64,000 nt of DNA, from assembly GCA_913757435.1 (NCBI GenBank), contig CAJYDM010000003.1:1-64000 (forward strand), in the 5' to 3' direction. Made by a program: the position numbers and the translations under genes. Under the pieces are notes generated by a model. The model had not been told where the DNA came from. It made no database searches and saw only the letters and a list, made by a program, of their open reading frames with translations. Within the stretch, counting starts at the first letter, position 1. Every line of letters begins with the position of its first letter. This document shows, one piece after another, positions 52,436 through 61,129 of this stretch. This stretch comes from Syntrophomonas sp. DTU019 (lineage in GTDB: Bacteria > Bacillota > Syntrophomonadia > Syntrophomonadales > Syntrophomonadaceae).

Positions 52436-52612
52436 TCAGTAAGCTAACAGTGCCTCAATGATCATAGCTACACCCATAATGCCGAAGAGGATGCTCACCC
52501 AGCCGCCCATGGCCACCGCATCAAAGATTGCCATATAGAGCAGCACGGTGCCGATGACGACTCTGGCAATGCGGTCGGTATTTCCCAGATTACGGCGGAA
52601 AGACAGATGCAT
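52436..52612 (-). CDS. Small DUF2892-type membrane protein
   Basis: 58 aa. R-R-N-L-G-N-T-D-R-I-A-R-V-V-I-G precedes a two-helix hairpin (G-T-V-L-L-Y-M-A-I-F, then I-L-F-G-I-M-G-V-A-M), the DUF2892/YgaP-membrane pattern. ATG 52612 follows GGAGG; a longer frame (to 52645) is less likely. The function is unknown. Confidence 0.75.
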   Translation of the reverse strand: MHLSFRRNLGNTDRIARVVIGTVLLYMAIFDAVAMGGWVSILFGIMGVAMIIEALLAY

Positions 52613-52707
52613 AGCATCAAACCTCCATATTGCCATTATGCGCAAATATTGGCGGGGTGATTCACCCCGCCAACCTGAAGTCCATAGTTATTTATGGCGG
52701 TTCAGTC

Positions 52708-53280
52708 TCATTCATCCTGCCGCACTACCAAAACATCCTGGGATCTGGCGCAGCAGCCATTGGTGCAAGCCACCACATAAACCCGGCCTAGAGTGCCCGG
52801 CGGCACTTCCCAGAGGATTTCGGCCACTCCGGTCACTGCGCTGGGGCAATCGATGCCGATAAGGCTGGCAAATTCGCAAGTTCCGGTACCGGTTGGCTCT
52901 AGGAGGAATAAGGCCCGGGAGACTACCCGGTTGAAGTTGGCCCTCACTATGGTGCGGGCATTCAACTGCACGAATCCTCCCATTACAGGCAAAATCTGGC
53001 CGGTCTCGCTCAGGAATCTGAGATTGGTAACTCTGAGGTCGCAAACCGGCTGAGCCACGGGCGGAACGCAGATCACCTGGTCTATGAAAATTATGTCCGG
53101 GTCGGTGATCTGCGGGTTGGCGTTCCGGATGGCCTCTACGGTCACCCCGAAGCGGAGGGAAATGAGGAAGAGAGTATCCCCAGCCCTCACGGTGTAGAGC
53201 TGGCCGCTGCAGTTATTTGGCGGGGGCGGTACCTGCTGGCCTTCAACTGGCATGGCCGCCCGTCCGATATTACTAGACAA
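52708..53280 (-). CDS. LysM-domain protein with a unique C-terminal beta domain
   Basis: 190 aa. One LysM (about residues 28-75: L-Y-T-V-R-A-G-D-T-L-F-L-I-S, then N-P-Q-I-T-D-P-D-I-I) binds peptidoglycan-like glycans. The C-terminal about 115 residues (D-L-R-V-T-N-L-R-F-L-S-E-T-G to C-C-A-R-S-Q-D) form a beta-rich domain I do not recognise. No signal peptide is seen, as in spore-coat LysM proteins such as SafA. Start is probably TTG 53280 with AGAGGTG upstream; GTG 53289 overlaps the RBS. Confidence 0.8.
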   Translation of the reverse strand: MSSNIGRAAMPVEGQQVPPPPNNCSGQLYTVRAGDTLFLISLRFGVTVEAIRNANPQITDPDIIFIDQVICVPPVAQPVCDLRVTNLRFLSETGQILPVMGGFVQLNARTIVRANFNRVVSRALFLLEPTGTGTCEFASLIGIDCPSAVTGVAEILWEVPPGTLGRVYVVACTNGCCARSQDVLVVRQDE

Positions 53281-53336
53281 AACTATCACCTCTAGCTATT
53301 TTATTGCTACATTATATGCAAGCAGGGCCACCAGGG

Positions 53337-53418
53337 GGCCAACAGGCCAACAGGGCCAACGAAGGGACGATCTTTTGTTGGGTTTAAAAACCCAACAAAA
53401 GATCGTCCCTCTGTTGGC
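53337..53418. repeat. Dispersed palindrome, AGGGACGATCTTTTGTTGGG type
   Basis: Perfect 23-bp arms at 53363-53385 and 53388-53410. Flanking GGCCAAC and GTTGGCC extend the symmetry. Confidence 0.88.
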
Positions 53419-53467
53419 CTTAAAATTTTGATTTTACAAATTCGTTAGATGGAGGCATTTCAGTTCA

Positions 53468-53989
53468 TTACTTGGAAGGGTTGAGCAAAGCGTGGAGTTC
53501 CTCCAACTTCTGCAGGGATTGTCCGTAATCCTTAATGTTTCCGTTAACGAAAGCATTGGCCTCCTCCACTGTCATGCGTAAATTGTAAGCCTCAAAGCGC
53601 ACTTCCACGTAATCTAGGTTTTCAACCAAAGCCAGGATATAATAAGCCTCGTCTACCTGGCCTTTTTCGCGGTATTTCAGGAGATCTGCGCTGATGTGGA
53701 TATCGGAGAAGTTGACGATTAGGCCGTAAGGTTCTTTTTCTGTTTCCAAGGCAATGGTGTAGACTCCGAAACGGTTGAGCTGAAGTTTATTCAAAAGATT
53801 GCCTACTTCGGAGTTGTTGCCTACATATTTTACCCGAGCATCGTAGAGGGCTTGAAAGTCTGGCTTGTTTTGCATAACTGGAGTGGTTCCGGGATGGGGG
53901 GCATTAAAGCTGTTCGCTACCGACCATCCAGCATAAGCCATTATCGCCGCAATCACCACAAATATCAAGGCAGGACCGAGTTTTTTCAC
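53468..53989 (-). CDS. Membrane-anchored DUF4825-type protein
   Basis: 173 aa. An N-terminal helix (A-L-I-F-V-V-I-A-A-I-M-A-Y-A) anchors it. K-Y-V-G-N-N-S-E-V-G-N-L-L-N-K-L then L-E-T-E-K-E-P-Y-G-L-I-V-N match the DUF4825 pattern (Y-V-G-D/N-N-S, T-x-x-E-P-Y-G-L). Role unknown; the family is often found beside regulators and peptidase genes. Start is GTG 53989 with GAGGTAAA upstream. Confidence 0.75.
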   Translation of the reverse strand: MKKLGPALIFVVIAAIMAYAGWSVANSFNAPHPGTTPVMQNKPDFQALYDARVKYVGNNSEVGNLLNKLQLNRFGVYTIALETEKEPYGLIVNFSDIHISADLLKYREKGQVDEAYYILALVENLDYVEVRFEAYNLRMTVEEANAFVNGNIKDYGQSLQKLEELHALLNPSK

Positions 53990-54347
53990 TTTAATTTACC
54001 TCCCCAACCGCTCCACTTTGGAGCAGATATTTCATTTGGGCCTTGATCTTTACCTTTATGCACTGAACTTCCATGTTCTTTCCTCCTGCATATTTTGCGA
54101 TAATTTTATAACACCATAAACCTGGTTATCAAGGTACAATCAGCAACAGCCACTATGGCAGAACTTTGCTCGCACTTGGTAAGTCCCATCCCCGCGTTTG
54201 GTGTGAATGTTTTTACCCAGAAATTATCAGTCAAAAGCTTATCGGTTTTAAGGCCTGTTTATGTTAATATTTTGGGTAGGGTTTTTTCTAACCCATTCCA
54301 TAGAATCATAATATTATAATAGATTATTATCGGAGCTATTTATATAA
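53990..54347. other. Intergenic region, no gene seen
   Basis: AT-rich in its right half; no supported gene or RNA. Confidence 0.4.
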
Positions 54348-55708
54348 ATGAAGCAGATCATGACTCGATTTATATACAGTTCGCATTTTTCAGGCCAACA
54401 GAGGGACGTTCCTTTTGTTGGTTTCAAAAACCCAACAAAAAGAACATCCCTCTGTTGGCCCCTTTGGCCCTGTTGGCCTTGTCGGCATCTGTTGGCACTT
54501 TGCCTGGCCTTGATATTTATGTTCGGCCTTCTGCCGGTCCCGGTCCAGGCCGCCGACGAAGCCAGTTCCACTCCGCAGTTGGTGTCCGAATCGGCAGTTT
54601 TAATGGACGCTAAAACCGGACAGATTCTCTACGAAAAGAATATGCACACCCAGTTGTACCCGGCTTCCATTACTAAAATACTGACTATTCTGTTGGGGTT
54701 GGAACACGGCCAACTGCAGGATACAGTGATTATGTCGCGTGAAGCGGTATTTAGCATTCTGCGGGGATCATCTCATATCGCCCTTACCGACGGGGAGGAG
54801 ATTACCCTGGAACAAGCCTTGATGGCGGCCATGCTGCCTTCGGCAAATGATGCCAGCAACGGCATCGCTGAGCACATCAGCGGCAGCGTGAAGGATTTCG
54901 CGGTGTTGATGAATCAGCGCGCCCAGGAGGCTGGAGCGATAAATAGCAATTTTGCCAATCCCCACGGACTGCCTGATGAGGAGCATGTGAGCACTGCCTA
55001 TGATATGGCGATGATCACCCGGGCCGCCTTGCAGAACGATAAATTGGAGAAATACTGGGTACAGGTGCGCTATACTTAAATACCCCCTACATCAAACAGT
55101 CTGAGTCCCGCGATCTGGTGGTCGGAACATCGTAGCGCTACCACCAAACGCTTCTACTACGAAGGTGATTGGTAAAGACCGGATATACCAGCATTTCGCA
55201 GAATACTTGGTTGATTGGGTACAGATGCGGCGACCGGGAACTGATCGGGTGAGATGAAAAGTTCCCGGTTACGGTACCGACACCATTGCCCTGTTGTTTG
55301 AATTGGGTTGGTTTAACAGTTCACCGAAGCCAGCTTTGCCATCCTGCTCATTCCATCCCAAAGACAATAAATTGGGTGATATTGACGATCAGAATAGGAT
55401 TAGTTTTCACCTGGCCGCATTAAGAGCATCAATTGGCCTGGCCGATGAAGCGAGATTACCACCTGGTGGAGGTGGACCCAATCAACCACGTCTGACCTAC
55501 GCTGATTTCGGTCTAAAAAACTCAGCCTGCAATGCCGACCTGGGTACGGTGGTTCATCTCTACAATTTGCACCTGCAGGGAGGACACTCCGCGTTGGCTA
55601 AGCCTCCTGATTACCGCTGCCAAAATTCTGGTAATTATGGTTGTGGGCATTATAGCTTTTCTATACGGGCTGCGCTTTGCTATCAGGGCCCGCCGCAGGC
55701 CGAGATGA
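54348..55708 (+). pseudogene. dacF: D-Ala-D-Ala carboxypeptidase (DacF/PBP5-like), decayed
   Basis: A signal segment (L-L-A-L-C-L-A-L-I-F-M-F-G) and the DD-peptidase core are clear: S-x-x-K in L-Y-P-A-S-I-T-K, S-x-N in P-S-A-N-D-A-S-N, and H-G-L. The frame stops at 55079. Later pieces in other frames give F-Y-Y-E-G, the K-T-G motif in K-T-G-Y-T-S, D-Y-H-L-V-E-V-D-P-I-N, and a C-terminal anchor (I-L-V-I-M-V-V-G-I-I-A-F) ending at 55708. Several frameshifts and stops make it dead. A dispersed palindrome lies in frame near its 5' end (54393-54460). The protein would have trimmed peptidoglycan stems. Confidence 0.85.
54393..54460. repeat. Dispersed palindrome, GGCCAACAGAGGGACGTTCC type, inside dacF leader
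   Basis: GGCCAACAGAGGGA (54393-54406) pairs with TCCCTCTGTTGGCC (54447-54460). Open frame is kept through it. Confidence 0.85.
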
Positions 55709-55757
55709 AATTTAATTGGGGCGCAGCCCTAATCATAACATAAGAATGGTTGATTCT

Positions 55758-55805
55758 GTGTAACCTCCAACAGAACGTTATCTGTCAGGAGGTTATATTA
55801 TTTCA
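55758..55805 (+). terminator. Hairpin after the dacF relic
   Basis: TAACCTCC pairs with GGAGGTTA around CAACAGAACG...; AT-rich tail. Confidence 0.6.
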
Positions 55806-55942
55806 ACATGGTTGAGTGGTGATTAATAGTCTGAACGCCTGAAAGCATTCAGGATGCCTATTGTTTCCCAGGTTGAGTTGCGATAGTAAAATTTGCTGCT
55901 CAGGTATAATATATAGTAAATCCTATAGCAAGGTGAAAACAA

Positions 55943-56461
55943 ATGAGCATTATCGGGTGGACTGTAAAGGGAACTGTAGGGCTGGTAGCCAATAGCCTGG
56001 AATTTATTATAAAGCGGGGCGCCCGTAGCGTCGGCAAACGGTATGGAGAAAACCAGATTGTTAAAACCGCTTCGGAAATTGGTACGAGCACCGTGAGGGT
56101 GACGGAAAGTACGGTCAAAACCCTCACTGACGTTGTTGACGGAGGCATCGAGGCGGGAAGCGGCTATCTGGCCAAGGACGAGACCAAGGTTGCCCAGGGT
56201 TGGCAGAAGTCCAAAAGTGCAGGTAAGGAACTGGTCTCAGGGGTCAAGCAGGGGCTCTTGGACACCTATGAGGCTGGAGCCACCACCACCGGCAGTGCAG
56301 TGCAGGCCGGCAAACACTATATTAAAGGAGACAAAAGAGCGGCTACTCAGGCCCTGGCCAATACCAAGGCATATGCCCTGGAACTGGGCAAGCTAGTAGT
56401 CATCGGCCTTCTGGCAGTGGGCACTCCCACTAAGAACGGTGAAACCTCGAAGAGGGAATAG
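55943..56461 (+). CDS. Hypothetical amphipathic helical protein
   Basis: 172 aa, rich in Ala, Lys, Thr and Gly. Repeating amphipathic pieces (T-V-K-G-T-V-G-L-V-A-N-S, S-G-V-K-Q-G-L-L-D-T-Y-E-A-G-A-T-T-T) resemble LEA-like or phasin-like proteins, though no family is certain. A hydrophobic stretch lies near the C-terminus (L-V-V-I-G-L-L-A-V-G). RBS AAGGTGA lies before ATG 55943. Confidence 0.65.
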   Translation: MSIIGWTVKGTVGLVANSLEFIIKRGARSVGKRYGENQIVKTASEIGTSTVRVTESTVKTLTDVVDGGIEAGSGYLAKDETKVAQGWQKSKSAGKELVSGVKQGLLDTYEAGATTTGSAVQAGKHYIKGDKRAATQALANTKAYALELGKLVVIGLLAVGTPTKNGETSKRE

Positions 56462-56638
56462 GCGATGTAACAGATAGGCCGTTAAACTTTTATTTAGAAG
56501 GTGCTGACTTAACCGTCCCAGATAAGCCTCGGATAACTAAACACATGCTCAGGCACCATATCAAAACCGTCCCCCCTTACTCGCAACCTGCTGTGGTATC
56601 ATTAAGGAGAATTTAAGCTTCATTGCGGAGGGAGCAAG

Positions 56639-57553
56639 ATGAAATATCTAGTTATCGGAGCCGGAGGAACGGGGGGAAGCATCGCGGCCTTCATGACTGA
56701 AACCGGCCACGATGTAACCGTCATCGACAGGGGGCAGCATCTGGAGGCTATTCAGAAAGGCGGCCTTCAGATGAAGACGACCCGCAAAGGCAATTATACC
56801 GTGTTTCCAGTGAAAGCCAGCCATATGGAAGGTTATCAGGAAGAGCCAGATGTGATTTTCACCTGTGTAAAAGGTTATTCCCTGGATGACACCATCCCTT
56901 TTATTAAAAGAGTGGTTCACAGAGATACGGTGGTGATACCCCTGCTGAACATCTACGGCACCGGGAGCAGAATGCAAGCCATGCTGCCGGGAACTCTGGT
57001 AACCGATGGGTGCATTTACATAGCCGCCGAGATTAGGGAACCAGGCACCATCCTGCAAGCTGGGGACATATTCCGGGTTGTGTACGGGGTAAGAAAAAGG
57101 GAAGATTTTCGGCCGATCCTGGAACAGGTAGCCCGCGACCTGACGGACAGCGGCATCGCCGCGATCGTATCCGATGATATCCGCAGAGACGCACTGCAAA
57201 AATTCTCCTATGTTTCTCCCATGGCCGCATGCGGTGCCTATTATGACATAGATGCCGGAGAAGCTCAAAAGCCAGGGTTAGCCCGGGATACCTTCATTGC
57301 TTTGATGAAGGAGATAGATGCCCTGGCTCAGGCCATGGGGATAAACTTTACAGTGGACATTGTCCAGACTAATCTGAACATTCTCGACAACCTGTCACCC
57401 ATAGCCTCCACTTCTATGCAGAGGGATTTGCGGCAAGGCCGGAAATCGGAGATAGATGGGCTAATTTTTGAAGTGGTGCGCCTGGGCCGACAGTATGGTG
57501 TGCCTGTGCCCACTTATAAAATGATCGCAGCTAGATTTGGCTTCACAGTATAA
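56639..57553 (+). CDS. Ketopantoate reductase-family (PanE/ApbA) oxidoreductase
   Basis: 304 aa. The NADP motif G-A-G-G-T-G-G-S-I is at residues 7-15. T-C-V-K-G-Y-S-L-D-D-T-I fits the family's K-x-Y...pattern near the first catalytic region, and the second helical domain has S-T-S-M-Q-R-D-L-R-Q-G-R-K-S-E-I-D, a signature of PanE. It would reduce 2-dehydropantoate or a related 2-keto acid with NADPH. RBS GGAGGGAG lies before the ATG. No pantothenate genes are near, so the substrate is open. Confidence 0.88.
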   Translation: MKYLVIGAGGTGGSIAAFMTETGHDVTVIDRGQHLEAIQKGGLQMKTTRKGNYTVFPVKASHMEGYQEEPDVIFTCVKGYSLDDTIPFIKRVVHRDTVVIPLLNIYGTGSRMQAMLPGTLVTDGCIYIAAEIREPGTILQAGDIFRVVYGVRKREDFRPILEQVARDLTDSGIAAIVSDDIRRDALQKFSYVSPMAACGAYYDIDAGEAQKPGLARDTFIALMKEIDALAQAMGINFTVDIVQTNLNILDNLSPIASTSMQRDLRQGRKSEIDGLIFEVVRLGRQYGVPVPTYKMIAARFGFTV

Positions 57554-57556
57554 AAA

Positions 57557-57594
57557 ATGCGACAGGGGACAGGAGCGACTGTCTCCTGTCGCAT
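57557..57594. terminator. Hairpin ATGCGACAGG...CCTGTCGCAT
   Basis: Near-perfect stem-loop after the reductase gene, similar in form to other dispersed palindromes (GACAGGGGACAG core). Confidence 0.65.
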
Positions 57595-57915
57595 TCACAT
57601 TTCCGGGCTCTTGCCCTTCATCCTCTGGCTTTGGTCCCGTTACCTGGCCTGCCTACGCTTAAACGCTTCTGTTGTCAGTTGCTCTCCAAGGCTGGCTGCT
57701 TGGTTTACTAGTCCCTCGGTGGGCTTCCCAACTCACTATATGTCACCATCTTTCTCAGTCGGTCCCGTCTCGTGAATCCGCTTCGTTTCCTTCAAAACCT
57801 TCCGTTCAACCCCATGACATTTAATCCCCCCAGAATGTGAAAGTTGAGCAACGCAAAAAATATAGAATTGTTATTGCAGGGATTTGCTCATTCAGATCGT
57901 TATTATATTAGGGGG
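57595..57915. other. Intergenic region with no recognised feature
   Basis: No supported gene is seen. The first 180 bp are GC-rich and do not resemble their surroundings; no origin could be assigned. A TTG start for the sigma factor at 57844 would use its right end. Confidence 0.4.
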
Positions 57916-58470
57916 GTGGTCACAGTTCACAACAATGAAATAGATCAGAAGCGCTTGATGAACGGTGACCTGCAGGCATTTGAATGCTTTATTGAGCAGT
58001 ATAAGGCCTATGTATTCGCTATCATCCTCCGTTTTGTGAGCGACCCTGATGATGCCCAGGATATAGCTCAAGAAGTTTTTGTGCAGCTATATCGTTCGTT
58101 GCCGCAGTATCGACCCGATAACCTGAGGGCCTGGGTAGGGAAGATCGCCACCAACAAGGCCATCGATGGGAAGCGAAGCAGGGCGCGGCAAGGCCAATAT
58201 CTGCAGGCCAATGTGGACACGTCGCTGGCCCTACAGCCATCAGACATGAACCCGGAGCAGATGTTGATCAAGCTGGAAAAACAGGAACGCATCAAGACCT
58301 TGTGCAAAGGCCTTCCCCCAGGCTACAGGCGGGTTTTGATGAGGTACTATTTCGAACATCAGTCATACCAACAGATAGCCCGTGAAGAGGGCATCAGCCT
58401 CAAAACCGTAGAATCCCGATTGTACCGGGCACGTAAGCTTTTGAGAGAACGATGGGAGGAGGGAACGTAA
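57916..58470 (+). CDS. ECF-type RNA polymerase sigma factor
   Basis: About 184 aa. Region 2 (about 20-85) has F-E-C-F-I-E-Q-Y-K-A-Y-V-F-A and D-P-D-D-A-Q-D-I-A-Q-E-V-F. Region 4 (about 125-180) has L-P-P-G-Y-R-R-V-L-M-R-Y-Y and the helix-turn-helix S-Y-Q-Q-I-A-R-E-E-G-I-S-L-K-T-V-E-S-R-L. Start choice is GTG 57916; a TTG at 57844 keeps the frame open upstream. The anti-sigma gene starts two bases after the stop, the standard pairing. It probably controls this operon and envelope genes. Confidence 0.92.
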   Translation: MVTVHNNEIDQKRLMNGDLQAFECFIEQYKAYVFAIILRFVSDPDDAQDIAQEVFVQLYRSLPQYRPDNLRAWVGKIATNKAIDGKRSRARQGQYLQANVDTSLALQPSDMNPEQMLIKLEKQERIKTLCKGLPPGYRRVLMRYYFEHQSYQQIAREEGISLKTVESRLYRARKLLRERWEEGT

Positions 58471-58471
58471 A

Positions 58472-58951
58472 ATGCAGCATTTCAGCAAAGTAGAGTGGCA
58501 GCAGTTTTCCCAGGGTCAAAACACAGATAAAGCGCTGGCAATGGAAACCCACTTAGAGATCTGTGACCAATGCCGCCAGTTGTTTTTAGAATCGATCGAC
58601 GCGGCAGAGATGAAAAGAGCAGAGGCAGCCATCGTTCCCGGTTTTGCGGCTCAGACTATTGATCTGATAGAAAAAAGCACCAGGCCTAAACGCCCCAACT
58701 CACAGCGGTCCAACACTCGAAGCCTCTTGCTCTATTACACCGCTGCGGCAGTGTTGACCTTAGCCTTGACAGGCGGGGGGATCATTCAAGATGTGAATCA
58801 GAGACTGGCCACCCTGCCTCAGGATGCTTACTCCATTGATTATTCCAGATATGAGAGCATCCTCTGGAATTGGCCTGCCCAGCTGCAAGAAATGACGAGC
58901 AGTTGGTTGAACCATTTCGATAATATCAATAGGAGGAATAGTAGTGAATAA
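58472..58951 (+). CDS. Zinc-finger anti-sigma factor
   Basis: 159 aa. E-T-H-L-E-I-C-D-Q-C-R (His-x3-Cys-x2-Cys) is the ZAS zinc site that holds an ECF sigma factor. One membrane helix follows (about 93-110: Y-T-A-A-A-V-L-T-L-A-L), with a short outer domain. It should bind and hold the sigma factor of 57916 at the membrane until a signal arrives. RBS GGGAGGAGG lies before ATG 58472. It overlaps the next gene by 8 bp. Confidence 0.9.
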   Translation: MQHFSKVEWQQFSQGQNTDKALAMETHLEICDQCRQLFLESIDAAEMKRAEAAIVPGFAAQTIDLIEKSTRPKRPNSQRSNTRSLLLYYTAAAVLTLALTGGGIIQDVNQRLATLPQDAYSIDYSRYESILWNWPAQLQEMTSSWLNHFDNINRRNSSE

Positions 58952-59828
58952 AAAGAGCAAATTACTGGTTTTCCTACTGTCACCGCTTCCCGGCCTGAGT
59001 CACCTTTATCTTGGTTGGACCAGGCGAGCCTTGGTATTCTTTGCGGTCTTTTTAGGATTATGCATCAGCGGTATAACCATCAACAATATGAGCTATCATT
59101 ACTCGCTTTCCAACAGTTTTGGCCCCCTGATGTTTTTTGTCATCGCTCTGGTTTGGTTTATGGCCCTGGCGGAAGCCTTGGGTCTGGCCGGTCAGGAAAT
59201 AGATCTAAACAGCCTGGAAGGATATGACAGCAGCCCTGGTTCAGATGTGCGGAGCCCGGTGTTGATCAGCAATCGCAAGATGATCGCTCTGGCTTTAGCC
59301 ACCATACCCGGTGCCGGGCACATGTTTTTAGGCCTGATTAAGCAGGGCGCTCAATTGATGGCTGGGTTTTTCCTGATTCTGGTCCTGACGGACTGGCTGA
59401 ACGTGAGCGTGCTCGGCTTTGTGCTGCCGGTGATCTGGTTTTACAGCGTTTTTGATATCTATCACCTATTAGAGGATGAGCGCGAACTGCATCTGGATTC
59501 ATCCAGCTTGTTCGATTGGTTTTCCAATCGCCCCCAAACCCTGGGATGGGGTCTGATCGGTTTGGGTGTGATAGTAATGTTACAGCGTATCATAACCCCT
59601 TTGCTGTCCACATTTATCGGACCAAGCCTGCGCGCTTATCTAGGCACCAGCCTGGTGGCTATTATCTTGATCGCGGGAGGCATCAAACTTCTCATGGGCA
59701 GCAAAGTTGAAAAACAGGTCCTGCACCAGGCGCTGCCGCCCGTCCCGGATGTGCTGACCGGCCAGAATGATCAGAACGCGGACCAAGATTCACAGGATTC
59801 ACAGGATTCAAAGGAGGAAGTGCTATGA
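58944..59828 (+). CDS. Multi-helix membrane protein of the ECF operon
   Basis: 294 aa with about seven or eight membrane helices in two similar halves, each starting with P-L-P-G-L-S-H-L-Y-L-G or I-P-G-A-G-H-M-F-L-G-L, a TM2-like motif. A polar, Asp/Gln/Ser-rich C-terminus (D-Q-N-A-D-Q-D-S-Q) follows. GTG 58944 has AGGAGG upstream. The overlap with both neighbours shows close coupling. It may sense envelope state together with the LiaF-like protein; this is an inference. Confidence 0.75.
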   Translation: MNKKSKLLVFLLSPLPGLSHLYLGWTRRALVFFAVFLGLCISGITINNMSYHYSLSNSFGPLMFFVIALVWFMALAEALGLAGQEIDLNSLEGYDSSPGSDVRSPVLISNRKMIALALATIPGAGHMFLGLIKQGAQLMAGFFLILVLTDWLNVSVLGFVLPVIWFYSVFDIYHLLEDERELHLDSSSLFDWFSNRPQTLGWGLIGLGVIVMLQRIITPLLSTFIGPSLRAYLGTSLVAIILIAGGIKLLMGSKVEKQVLHQALPPVPDVLTGQNDQNADQDSQDSQDSKEEVL

Positions 59829-60793
59829 GACAATGGCGGGTCGGAACATTTTCCATGGGGTTGCTCTTGCTTGCGACTGGCATAGGGCTTTTATACGGTC
59901 AGTTTCAACCATACCCGGTAGCTGAATACCTCTTGCAATGGTGGCCGCTGATATTTATACTGCTTGGTTTGGAAGTCCTGCTGCAGGCGTATTTTAACAA
60001 GGTTGAAGATGGCAGAGTCAAGTATGATGTTTTCAGCATTTTCATTGTCTTTATTATTGTCATGACAGGCCTGAGCCTGCAAGCTGCCAGCCACTTTGGA
60101 CTGACCAGCTATGTTCAGAAGAATATCACCGCTGAGCGGTTCCACCTGCAAGCTGACCAAGAAATAGCGGTGGACAGTAGCATTCAAAAGTTGGTCATAC
60201 AAACTGAGCGCTGCTCTCAGCTGGATATAAAAACTGCTGGGGGCAATGTTATTCTCAGCAATGCCAGGGTGGCTATACGTGCCGGTTCCAAGATTGAAGC
60301 TGAGCAGGAGTTGAAAAACACGGTTCAACTGACTACCAGCACCAGTGGTAATACCATGTACTTAAGACTGGGGTTTGGGGGCAGCGACTATGACGCCAGG
60401 TTCGCTCTGGTGCTTCCGGAGAGGCTGGCGGTGGAAGTAGATCATAACACTGCCAGGCTGCAGATTTCGAATGCCAGGCTGATGAATGACTGGCTGATCA
60501 GGGGTACAGGGTCTGCTGATGTATCCCTGCCTTCCTCCACTGATGCATTGGTTTCTGTTTTGCTGCCTCAGGACCAGAATGTGGCGGGTAATCTAAACTG
60601 GGAGACCAGTGATAGCCAGGCGGCAGCAAAGGATACGGGGAATGAAGATAGCAACGGTAAGCCGAACGATACTCATACACCGAGCAGCGATCAGTCGGTC
60701 AAAACGATGGCAAGTAAAATGGGCCAAGGAAAGCACAAAATGACCATCATTCGGCAAGGCGGCGGGCAAATAACCATAAACCAGCTGCCATAG
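59825..60793 (+). CDS. LiaF-like membrane protein
   Basis: 322 aa. N-terminal helices (G-L-L-L-L-A-T-G-I-G-L-L, L-Q-W-W-P-L-I-F-I-L-L-G-L-E) match the LiaI/LiaF-type membrane part, with the W-P-x-x-x-I-L-x-G motif. The outer part (about 105-275) is beta-helix-like (toast-rack/DUF4097 style): I-D-S-S-I-Q-K-L-V-I-Q and repeated strands. LiaF inhibits cell-envelope stress signalling in Bacillus. ATG 59825 overlaps the preceding stop. Last gene of the sigma operon; a palindrome follows. Confidence 0.8.
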   Translation: MRQWRVGTFSMGLLLLATGIGLLYGQFQPYPVAEYLLQWWPLIFILLGLEVLLQAYFNKVEDGRVKYDVFSIFIVFIIVMTGLSLQAASHFGLTSYVQKNITAERFHLQADQEIAVDSSIQKLVIQTERCSQLDIKTAGGNVILSNARVAIRAGSKIEAEQELKNTVQLTTSTSGNTMYLRLGFGGSDYDARFALVLPERLAVEVDHNTARLQISNARLMNDWLIRGTGSADVSLPSSTDALVSVLLPQDQNVAGNLNWETSDSQAAAKDTGNEDSNGKPNDTHTPSSDQSVKTMASKMGQGKHKMTIIRQGGGQITINQLP

Positions 60794-60829
60794 CCTACAG
60801 AAGATGCATTTGCCAACAGGCCAACAGAG

Positions 60830-60897
60830 GGCCAACAGAGGGACGTTCTTATTGTTGGGTTAAAAAACCCAACAATAAGAACGTCCCTCTATTGGCC
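60830..60897. repeat. Dispersed palindrome, GGCCAACAGAGGGACGTTC type
   Basis: 32-bp arms (60830-60861 and 60866-60897) with one mismatch. Core AGGGACGTTCT. It may terminate the sigma operon. 60898-61129 has no gene. Confidence 0.88.
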
Positions 60898-61129
60898 CCT
60901 AACAAAAACCGTAATAAGCAACTACTGGCTGTAGGAGTATACGGATTGTGTTAAACTAAAAAAGTCGATCAACACTGTGCCGCACGATTTGCGATGAAAT
61001 GCTTTGCAGCCTTCATGAGCCGGTGTTGGATGATGATGTTGGCGCTGTTGTTCACTCGATCGAGTTTTTCGTGAATCGACATAGCCGGCTGTTCAACAGG
61101 CAGCATTTTCTGAGATAAGGGGATGGAAT

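Noticed and set aside
55294-55743. Separate 149-residue gene after dacF
   Set aside because: Other frames of the same DNA give the dacF ending and membrane anchor; this frame has no ribosome site or family.
57595-57843. Group II intron or IS remnant
   Set aside because: The sequence looks foreign, but no intron domain V, transposase fragment or inverted ends could be read.
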